From: Gammaproteobacteria bacterium
GTDB taxonomy: Bacteria; Pseudomonadota; Gammaproteobacteria; DSM-26407
Direction of reading: 5' to 3'
Assembly (NCBI GenBank): GCA_028694565.1
Contig: JAQVKR010000039.1
Span: 1-11,553, forward strand
DNA: 11,553 nucleotides
A model generated the notes under the pieces. It was not told the DNA's origin. It did no database searches and saw only the letters and a list, made by a program, of their open reading frames with translations. The translations under genes and the position numbers were made by a program. This document shows positions 5,629-11,553 of the stretch, piece by piece; position 1 is the first letter of the stretch, and the number at the start of each line of letters is the position of its first letter.

Positions 5629-7602
5629 ATGAGCGCTTCATTGCGAAACTTCACCACCGGGGCCGCGCTGCTGGGCCTCGCACTGGCCGCGCCGGTCCAT
5701 GCCGACCAGCGCGACACCGAGCCGCCCGGGGCGGGGGCGGAGATCCAGGCGCCTTTCTACACCGGCGTCGACTACGAGCCGCCGCCGCCCGGCAGCTACC
5801 GGCTGCCCCCCCTCGGGAGCGCCGCCGACGGGGAGGTTCTCGCCAGCGACGGCAGCCGCCTGCGGCTGCACGATCTGTTCGATGGCCGCTATGTCCTGCT
5901 CAGCTTCATCTACAGCCACTGCAGCGATACCAACGGCTGCCCCCTGGCCACCGCCGTGCTGCACCGGATGCAGAAACTGATGGCGGAGGATCCGCAGCTG
6001 GCGGAGAACCTGCGCCTGGTGAGCCTCTCCTTCGATCCCGAGTTCGACACGCCCGAGGCGATGGAGCTCTACGGCGCGGCATTCCGGGACGGCCCCGGCG
6101 ACTGGCGCTTTCTCACCACCGCCTCCCAGCGGCAGCTGGATCCGCTGCTCACCGCCTACGGCCAGCCGGTGATCCGCGACCTGGACGCCGAGGGCCGGCC
6201 CCTCTCGAGCTTCTCCCACATCCTGCGGGTCTTCCTCGTCGATCGCGAGCGGCGCATCCGCAACATCTACAGCGTGGCCTTCCTCTACCCGAAGCTCATC
6301 GTCAACGACGTGAAGACCCTGCTGCTGGAGGAGCGGGCGGAGGGGCCGCCGAGGATCTCCGCCGAGCCGGCCGGGCTGCCGGACCGCTACCGCCCCGGCG
6401 ACTACAAGGAGGGCTACGAGAGCGCGGACTACGCCACCCGCAGCCTGGCGGTGGAGAACCGGCACGGGCGGCCGGCGGACCTGCTGGCGCTGGTGGAGCG
6501 CACCCCGCTCGGGCTGCCGCCGGTGCCGGTGCCGGCGGCCAACCCGGTGTCCCGCGAGAAGCTGGAGCTGGGGCGCAAGCTCTTCTACGACCGCCGCCTC
6601 TCCAGCAACGACACCTTCTCCTGCGCCATCTGCCATATCCCGGAGCAGGGCTTCACCAGCCACGAGCTGAGCACGGCGGTGGGAGTGGAGGGGCGCACCG
6701 TGCGGCGCAACTCGCCCACCCTCTACAACGTCGCCTACGCCGAGCGGCTGTTCCACGACGGGCGCGAATTCTCGCTGGAGCACCAGGTCTGGGGTCCCCT
6801 GCTGGCCCGCAACGAGATGGCCAACCCCTCCATGGGCTGGGTGCTGGAGAAGATCCGCCGCATGCCCGACTACGGCGGGCTGTTCGAGGCGGCCTTCCCC
6901 GGGCGCGGCCTCGACGCCGAGACCCTCGGCGAGGCGCTGGCCACCTACCAGCGCGCGCTGGTCTCCGGCAACTCTCCCTTCGACCGCTGGCGCTACGGCG
7001 GCGAGGCGGAGGCGCTCGGGCCGGCCGCCCGGCGCGGCTTCGAGCTGTTCACCGGGAAGGCGGGCTGCGCGGCCTGCCACACGGTGGGCGATGATTACGC
7101 CCTGTTCACCGACAACGGGATGCACAACACCGGCGTCGGCTACCGCGAGTCCATGCGCCGGCCGCCGGAGAGGAAGCCGGTGCTGCTGGCGCCGGGGGTC
7201 ACGGTGGAGGTGGACATGGCGGTGGTGGAAGCGGTCTCCGAGCGTCCGCCCGGCGACGTGGGGCTCTACGAGGTGACCCAGGACCCGGGCGATCGCTGGA
7301 AGTACCGCACGCCCATGCTGCGCAACGTGGCCCTCACCGCCCCCTACATGCACAATGGCTCGCTGGGCACCCTGCGGGAGGTGGTGGCGTTCTACAACCG
7401 CGGCGGGGTGGGCAACGAGCTGCTCTCGCCCCTCATCCGTCCGCTCGGCCTCACCGGGCGGGAGATGGACGACCTGGTGGCCTTCCTGGAATCCCTGACC
7501 GGGGACAACGTGGAGCTCATCATCGCCGACGCCTTCGCCGCACCCGTGGGAGACATCACCCGTGACGATCCGAGCTGGAGCCATGAGAACCGCCTGCGCT
7601 AG
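5629..7602 (+). CDS. SCO domain fused to MauG/di-haem cytochrome c peroxidase domain, periplasmic
   Basis: This single 657-residue chain has a signal peptide (1-25, VHA-D), a SCO-like thioredoxin domain (about 55-245) and a di-haem peroxidase domain of the CcpA/MauG family (about 300-650). The SCO part has Cys98 and Cys104 in CSDTNGC, five residues apart and not the usual three, and a candidate distal ligand His197 in FSHILRVFLVD. The haem part has CAICH (332-336) and CAACH (480-484), LELGRKLFYDRRLSSNDTFSC, and TPMLRNVALTAPYMHNG (561-577), which probably supplies an axial ligand. Where many relatives have FWDGR, this protein has FHDGR (His376). GAGGA lies ten bases before the ATG. MauG completes the tryptophan tryptophylquinone cofactor of methylamine dehydrogenase, while CcpA reduces H2O2. 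Here the domain may mature MtoX or dispose of its peroxide. Identity of both domains is clear; the client is inferred from linkage. Confidence 0.9.
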   Translation: MSASLRNFTTGAALLGLALAAPVHADQRDTEPPGAGAEIQAPFYTGVDYEPPPPGSYRLPPLGSAADGEVLASDGSRLRLHDLFDGRYVLLSFIYSHCSDTNGCPLATAVLHRMQKLMAEDPQLAENLRLVSLSFDPEFDTPEAMELYGAAFRDGPGDWRFLTTASQRQLDPLLTAYGQPVIRDLDAEGRPLSSFSHILRVFLVDRERRIRNIYSVAFLYPKLIVNDVKTLLLEERAEGPPRISAEPAGLPDRYRPGDYKEGYESADYATRSLAVENRHGRPADLLALVERTPLGLPPVPVPAANPVSREKLELGRKLFYDRRLSSNDTFSCAICHIPEQGFTSHELSTAVGVEGRTVRRNSPTLYNVAYAERLFHDGREFSLEHQVWGPLLARNEMANPSMGWVLEKIRRMPDYGGLFEAAFPGRGLDAETLGEALATYQRALVSGNSPFDRWRYGGEAEALGPAARRGFELFTGKAGCAACHTVGDDYALFTDNGMHNTGVGYRESMRRPPERKPVLLAPGVTVEVDMAVVEAVSERPPGDVGLYEVTQDPGDRWKYRTPMLRNVALTAPYMHNGSLGTLREVVAFYNRGGVGNELLSPLIRPLGLTGREMDDLVAFLESLTGDNVELIIADAFAAPVGDITRDDPSWSHENRLR

Positions 7603-8164
7603 CCCGGGCTTCCCGGCGCCCGCCGCCGTGGGAGGACGGAGGCCGGGGGCTTTGCGCGGCCTGCTGCTGGGCCTGCTGATGCTCGCCGCCGGCAGAGCGC
7701 CGGCGGCGGCTGGCGAGGGGATGCGGCCGGTGGAGGGCCGGCCGGCCGCCGCCCCCCTGGCGCTGCCCGACCTGGAGGGCGGCACCGTGCGCCTGGCGGA
7801 CCTGCGGGGACGCTGGGTGCTGGTGAACTTCTGGGCCGCCTGGTGCGCCCCCTGCCGCCGGGAGATGCCCTCGATGGAGCGGGCCTGGCGCACCCTGCGG
7901 CCCGCGGGGCTGGAGCTGCTGGCGGTGCACGCGGGCCCCAGCGCCGCCGCCGCGCGGAAGTTCCTCGACCAGGTGCCGGTGGGCTTCACCGTGGTGGTGG
8001 ACGAGGCGCTCGGGGTCGCCGGCTGGGACATCCCCGGGCTGCCGGTCACCTACCTGGTGGACCCGCGGGGCCGCCTGGCGGCGGTGGCCGTGGGGGACCG
8101 CGAGTGGGACAGCCCGGCGATGATCGCGCGCCTGCGCGAGCTGATGGGGGCGGAAGGGGACTGA
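7562..8164 (+). CDS. TlpA/ResA-like periplasmic thiol-disulfide oxidoreductase
   Basis: This thioredoxin-fold protein has the active site WCAPC (Cys95, Cys98 counted from the first start), NFWAAWCAPCRREMP context and the cis-proline loop GLPVTYLVDPRGR. TlpA-type proteins keep SCO and copper-site cysteines reduced in the periplasm, matching the SCO domain encoded just upstream. The start is uncertain. GTG 7562 (41-base overlap with the upstream gene) has GGGAG nine bases before it. ATG 7583 has only a badly spaced GGAG. TTG 7652 has GGAGG (7638-7642) nine bases before it and would give a compact signal peptide, MRGLLLGLLMLAAGRAPAAAG. The longer forms put about 30 residues ahead of the hydrophobic core, so the real protein may begin at 7652 (170 residues). 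It closes the mtoX unit and ends 9 bases from the convergent SCO gene. Confidence 0.85.
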   Translation: MTIRAGAMRTACASPGFPAPAAVGGRRPGALRGLLLGLLMLAAGRAPAAAGEGMRPVEGRPAAAPLALPDLEGGTVRLADLRGRWVLVNFWAAWCAPCRREMPSMERAWRTLRPAGLELLAVHAGPSAAAARKFLDQVPVGFTVVVDEALGVAGWDIPGLPVTYLVDPRGRLAAVAVGDREWDSPAMIARLRELMGAEGD

Positions 8165-8173
8165 GGCCGCCCC

Positions 8174-8875
8174 TCAGCGCGCCCCGGCGCGCACGATGGC
8201 CTGGATGTCCGTGGCCATGATCCGGGGAGCGTGGGGCGCGCCGTACAGCGCGTGGAGCCCACCCCGGGGGTTGGTGAGGAGGATGGCCGCGGAGGGATCC
8301 ACCAGGTAGCCCATGGCGCTGCCGGGCGCCTCCACCCGTTCGTAGCGGATGCCCACCTGCCCGGCCAGGGCGCGCAGCGCCGCCGGCGCGCCCGTGGCGC
8401 CGAGGAACGATTCGTGGAAGTAGGGGACGTAGGCGGTCAGCCGCTCCGCGGTGTCCCGCCCGGGGTCCACCGAGATGAAGACGGTCCGGTAGGGGGTGTC
8501 CGGATCCTCCGCCGCCAGCAGGTGCCGCACCTGGGCCAGGTTGGCGAGCGCGGTGGGGCAGACGTCCGGGCAGTGGGTGTAGCCGAAGGCGAGCAGGCTC
8601 CAGCGGCCCCTGAGGGCGTCCAGGGTGAAGGGCGTTCCGTGGTGGTCGGTGAGGCTGAAGGGGGCCAGGGCCTTCGGCGAGGGCAGCAGGGTGGCCTGGC
8701 CGAGGGCCGGCTGCGGGGCGGCCGCCGCCGCGGGCGCCGCTCGCTCGCCCGCTTCCCGCGGGCCTCCCAGGGCGTAGGCCAGCCCGAGGGCGATCGCCGG
8801 CAGCAGCGCGGCCAGGAGCCACAGATACGCCCCGGGCCGTGCCGGTGCCGCGGTGTTCGCCGTCATCGTCTTCAT
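8174..8875 (-). CDS. sco: SCO1/SenC family protein lacking the usual distal histidine
   Basis: This 233-residue protein is anchored by a membrane segment at about 16-37 and has a periplasmic SCO domain. It shows PFTLDALRG, FGYTHCPDVCP (Cys102, Cys106) and FISVDPGRDT. At the position of the conserved copper-ligand His (VDHSA in relatives) it has Pro194 in YLVDPSAAILL. The two cysteines remain, so it may act as a thiol reductase, or bind copper with one of the later His residues (LHALYGAPHAP). The start is ATG 8875, overlapping the ATPase stop by four bases (ATGA), with GAGGAGAGGA just upstream (8881-8890). The in-frame extension upstream, to 9004, lies inside the ATPase gene and lacks membrane-protein character. 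As the third gene after ctaB and a copper ATPase, it probably serves cytochrome c oxidase CuA assembly. Confidence 0.9.
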   Translation of the reverse strand: MKTMTANTAAPARPGAYLWLLAALLPAIALGLAYALGGPREAGERAAPAAAAAPQPALGQATLLPSPKALAPFSLTDHHGTPFTLDALRGRWSLLAFGYTHCPDVCPTALANLAQVRHLLAAEDPDTPYRTVFISVDPGRDTAERLTAYVPYFHESFLGATGAPAALRALAGQVGIRYERVEAPGSAMGYLVDPSAAILLTNPRGGLHALYGAPHAPRIMATDIQAIVRAGAR

Positions 8876-11280
8876 GCCAGTCCTCTCCTCTGTGGCACCG
8901 TCATTGCCGCCGCCTCTTCCGGCGCCCGGGGCGTGCGCGGCAACGCCGCGGGGACCGGCCCCGGATCCGCCTCGGCCCCGAGAACAGGGCGCGAGGAATT
9001 CCACACCACCAGCAGGCTGCTGGTGGCCATGGCCAGGGCGGCGAAGAGCGGGTTGAGCAGGCCGCTCACGGCCAGCGGGATGGCCACCGCGTTGTAGAGC
9101 AGGGCCCAGCCGATGTTCTGCCGGACCCGGAGGCGGGTGGTCCGGATCAGATCGAGAGCGGTGAAGATCCGCTCCAGCCGGTCGCCCGGTATGACGATGT
9201 CGGCGGCCTCCGCCGCCAGCGGCGTGGGGGCGCCGAAGGCGATGCCGAGATCGGCCGCCGCCAGCGCCGGGGCGTCATTGCTGCCGTCGCCCACCATCAC
9301 CACCCGTCCTTCGGTCCGGAGCTGCCGCACCACCGCCGCCTTCGCCTCGGGGGGCAGTCCGGCGTGGAAGGCGTCCACGCCCTCCTCGTAGCCGCTCGGG
9401 TGCTCCGCCCCGGTGAGCAGTACGACCCGGTGGCGCCGGCGCAGCCGGGCCAGGACCGCCGCCCACTCGGGCCGCTGGCTGTCGCGGGTGATCACGGCGC
9501 CCCGGGCGCCGCCCTCCCAGCCCACGAAGGAGACGACCCCCTCGCCGGGCAGGCGGGCGGCGGCCGCGGCGGCCAGCGGCGCCGGAATGTCCCAGCCGAG
9601 CTGCGTGAAGAGCCCGCGGCTGCCCACCACCACGCGCCGTCCGGCCACCCGCGCCTCGGCGCCCCTGCCGGGGTGGAGCCGGAGGGTGTCGGCCACGAGG
9701 CGGGTGTCGAGCGCGGCGATGGCCGCGGCGATGGGGTGGGTGGAGAGACGTTCCACCGCGGCCGCCAGGGCGGCGGTCTCCGGCGGCCCCAGCACCTCCA
9801 CCACGCTCATGCGCCCGGTGGAGAGGGTGCCGGTCTTGTCCAGGGCGACGGTGTCGAAGCGCGGCGGCTTGGCGAACGTGTCGGCGCTGGTGACGAGAAT
9901 GCCCCGGCGCAGGGCGCTGCCCACCGCGTTGGCGGTGGTGAGCGGAATGGCCAGCCCGAAGGTGCAGGGGCAGGAGACGATGAGGGTCGCCAGCCCGGCC
10001 AGCAGGGCCGCTCCCGGCGCCGCTCCGCCCAGCAGCAGCGAGCCGGCCACCAGCGCCGCGAGCCCGAGCACCACCGGGACGAAGAAGCGGGCGATGCGAT
10101 CGGCGAAGCCCTGGACGCCGGCGCTGGAGCCTTGGACGTTCCAGAGCAGGCGCGCCAGGTGCTCGACGCGGCTGGTCACCGCCGCGCCCACCGCGATCTC
10201 CAGCTCGCCTTCCACCAGCCGGGTGCCGCCGAGGACCGTGTCGCCCGTGCCGCGGGCCCGGGGGAAGGGCTCGCCGGTGAGCAGGGATTCGTTCACCGCT
10301 CCCTGGCCCGCGTGGACGGTGCCGTCCACCGGAATCGGCTCGCCGGGGCCCACCAGCACCCGGTCGCCCGGCCGCAGCTGGTGGATCTCGATCTCCTTCA
10401 CCGTGCCGTCGCGGCGGGCGCGGGCCCGCGGCGTCCAGGCCTCCAGCAGGCGGCTCAGCTCCCGGGTGGCCTCCACCTTCGCCGCGCGCTCGAAGTGGCG
10501 GCCCAGGGTCACCACCGCCACGATCACGGCGGCCACGTCGAAGTAGAGATGGGGCCCGCCGCTGAAGATCTGGCCCACGCTGTAGCCGTAGGCGGCCAGG
10601 ATGGCGATGGCCAGCAGGTTGTCCATGTTGGGCATCCGCGCCCGCAGCCCGATCCAGGCGCCGCGCAGGATGGGGGCGCCGACCAGGAAGACCTGCAGGG
10701 TGGCGAGCACCAGCAGCGCCCGCGGGGCGGCGTAGAAGGCGAGCCAGCCCACCGGGGCCAGCTCCTCCAGGGCCACCAGGCCGAGATCGACCGGGTAGTA
10801 GAAGGCCGCGTAGAGCATCATCACCATGCCGGCGAGGCTGGCGCCGCCGATGACCCGCGCCAGCTCGCGGGTCTCGTCCGGCTCCGGCGCGGGTTCGCCG
10901 CGCAGCCGGGCGCGGTAGCCGCCGATGCTCAGTGCGGCGGACAGATCCGCCTCGGCGATGCGGGCCGGGTCGTAGACCACCCGGGCGGTGGAGGTGGCGT
11001 AGCTGGTGCTCACCGAGAGGATGCCGTCCACCCGGGCGGCGCGGTGCTCGATGAGGTACTCGCAGGAGGAGCAGTGCATCCCGTCGATGCGCAGGAAGGC
11101 CTCCACGCCCTCGGGCGGATGCGCGGGCGCGGGCGCCGCCGCGGCGGCCTTCCCGGCGGTGGCGAGGATCCCCTCGCCGAAGGTGCGGAACACCGCGCTG
11201 CAGCCGTAGCAGCAGAAGGGCTGGCCCGCCTCCATGACGGGAGGTGCCGGGGTGGGTGCGCCGCAGAGCCTGCAGTCCAT
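8872..11280 (-). CDS. Cu(I)-translocating P1B-type ATPase, CopA/CcoI-FixI-like
   Basis: This 802-residue membrane pump uses ATP to move Cu(I) from cytoplasm to periplasm, either for detoxification or to supply oxidase assembly. Order of elements: a Cys-rich N-terminal module CRLCG...FCCYGC (3-27) typical of CcoI/FixI-like pumps; one HMA domain with GMHCSSC (67-73); membrane segments with MPNMDNLLAIAI; an A-domain LLTGEP; the transmembrane metal site CPC (Cys437, Cys439) in SCPCTFGLA; the phosphorylation site Asp481 in DKTGT; an N-domain STHP; GDGSNDAP (664-671); and final membrane helices with YN and MATSS, the Cu(I)-type signature. The start is ATG 11280, 13 bases after the ctaB stop, with a weak ribosome site that suggests coupling. 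The end overlaps the sco start. Neighbours ctaB and sco favour an oxidase-supply role over export for resistance, but the choice cannot be settled from sequence. Confidence 0.93.
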   Translation of the reverse strand: MDCRLCGAPTPAPPVMEAGQPFCCYGCSAVFRTFGEGILATAGKAAAAAPAPAHPPEGVEAFLRIDGMHCSSCEYLIEHRAARVDGILSVSTSYATSTARVVYDPARIAEADLSAALSIGGYRARLRGEPAPEPDETRELARVIGGASLAGMVMMLYAAFYYPVDLGLVALEELAPVGWLAFYAAPRALLVLATLQVFLVGAPILRGAWIGLRARMPNMDNLLAIAILAAYGYSVGQIFSGGPHLYFDVAAVIVAVVTLGRHFERAAKVEATRELSRLLEAWTPRARARRDGTVKEIEIHQLRPGDRVLVGPGEPIPVDGTVHAGQGAVNESLLTGEPFPRARGTGDTVLGGTRLVEGELEIAVGAAVTSRVEHLARLLWNVQGSSAGVQGFADRIARFFVPVVLGLAALVAGSLLLGGAAPGAALLAGLATLIVSCPCTFGLAIPLTTANAVGSALRRGILVTSADTFAKPPRFDTVALDKTGTLSTGRMSVVEVLGPPETAALAAAVERLSTHPIAAAIAALDTRLVADTLRLHPGRGAEARVAGRRVVVGSRGLFTQLGWDIPAPLAAAAAARLPGEGVVSFVGWEGGARGAVITRDSQRPEWAAVLARLRRRHRVVLLTGAEHPSGYEEGVDAFHAGLPPEAKAAVVRQLRTEGRVVMVGDGSNDAPALAAADLGIAFGAPTPLAAEAADIVIPGDRLERIFTALDLIRTTRLRVRQNIGWALLYNAVAIPLAVSGLLNPLFAALAMATSSLLVVWNSSRPVLGAEADPGPVPAALPRTPRAPEEAAAMTVPQRRGLA

Positions 11281-11293
11281 GGTCGCGCCGTGG

Positions 11294-11553
11294 TCAGCCG
11301 AGGAGCCAGACGTCGAGCACCGTCGCCAGGAGCAGGGCGCTGAGCTGGACCAGGGAGGCGAAGAAGCTCCCCATCGCCACCCGCGGCGAGGCATCCCCCA
11401 CCATCTGCAGGTTGCGGTAGATGAAGTAGCACCCGCCCCCGGCGGCTCCGAGCAGGTAGATCCAGCCCATGCCGTGGAAGACGGGCAGCAGGGAGACGAT
11501 CACCAGCACCACCGTGTTGGCCAGCACGGCCCGGGCGGCCACGGCGTTGCCGG
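11294..11553 (-). CDS. ctaB: protohaem IX farnesyltransferase (haem O synthase) CtaB/CyoE, C-terminal part; partial at window edge
   Basis: The last 85 residues of a UbiA-family membrane protein are visible, and the frame is open to the right edge. The segment runs from GNAVAARAVLANTVVLV through SLLPVFHGMGWIYLLGAAGG and a YRNLQ loop to a final hydrophobic helix, LSALLLATVLDVWLLG. This pattern (SLLP, GM-G--YL, then a helix ending in LD/LVD near the C-terminus) is that of CtaB/CyoE. The enzyme farnesylates protohaem to haem O in the inner membrane for haem-copper oxidases. It is followed 13 bases later by the copper ATPase and then sco, consistent with an oxidase assembly operon. The catalytic aspartate motifs lie outside the window, so the call rests on the tail and its context. 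Confidence 0.8.
   Translation of the reverse strand, partial: GNAVAARAVLANTVVLVIVSLLPVFHGMGWIYLLGAAGGGCYFIYRNLQMVGDASPRVAMGSFFASLVQLSALLLATVLDVWLLG

Noticed and set aside
5638..8049. An 803-codon open frame on the minus strand
   Set aside because: It is antisense to the SCO-MauG and TlpA genes, where haem and thioredoxin motifs show the true strand.
8876..9004. Upstream in-frame start for the second SCO gene
   Set aside because: It would add 43 Gly/Arg-rich residues overlapping the end of the ATPase; ATG 8875 has a strong ribosome site and the ATGA coupling.
8839..11343. An 834-codon open frame on the plus strand
   Set aside because: It is the antisense shadow of the copper ATPase gene, whose motifs are intact on the other strand; the shadow protein has low-complexity composition.
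11281..11394. Upstream in-frame start for the copper ATPase
   Set aside because: The extra 38 residues lie inside the ctaB end and precede the Cys-rich module that normally begins such pumps.

Overview
This is a very GC-rich stretch of bacterial chromosome. The gene families and codon use suggest a sulfur-associated or C1-active proteobacterium, perhaps a gammaproteobacterium of the Ectothiorhodospiraceae/Chromatiales kind. Genus level is not readable from the sequence. There are nine genes in three transcription units. I see no mobile element, CRISPR array, tRNA or rRNA.

Region 1 (minus strand, 3662 down to 1): a periplasmic SCO copper chaperone, then an NAD-dependent formate dehydrogenase. 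Its beta subunit is a NuoE-NuoF fusion, and its molybdenum alpha subunit runs off the left edge. The two dehydrogenase genes overlap by one base, and each has a GAGGAG ribosome site in front of a non-ATG start (TTG, GTG).

Region 2 (3663-4092): a 430-base divergent control region. It holds a strong sigma-54 type promoter (TGGCA-N6-TTGC) facing right, a candidate upstream activator dyad, and a hairpin in the 5' leader.

Region 3 (plus strand, 4093-8164): a periplasmic SBP56-family methanethiol oxidase (MtoX), two tandem hairpins, a single-chain fusion of a SCO domain to a MauG/di-haem peroxidase domain, and an overlapping TlpA-like thioredoxin. This reads as the enzyme plus its dedicated copper, redox and haem maturation kit.

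Region 4 (minus strand, 11553 down to 8174): the end of haem O synthase (CtaB), a Cu(I) P-type ATPase and another SCO protein. This is a cytochrome oxidase assembly and copper-supply set. It meets region 3 tail to tail with only 9 bases between the stop codons.

Working model: MtoX turns methanethiol into formaldehyde, H2S and H2O2. Formaldehyde oxidised to formate (by enzymes not in this window) would feed the neighbouring NAD-linked formate dehydrogenase. The SCO, SCO-MauG and TlpA proteins would supply copper, keep thiols reduced and possibly build a protein-derived cofactor or remove peroxide. The sigma-54 promoter implies that an activator senses a substrate or nutrient state. The gene identities are well supported by motifs; the pathway linkage and regulation are inference.
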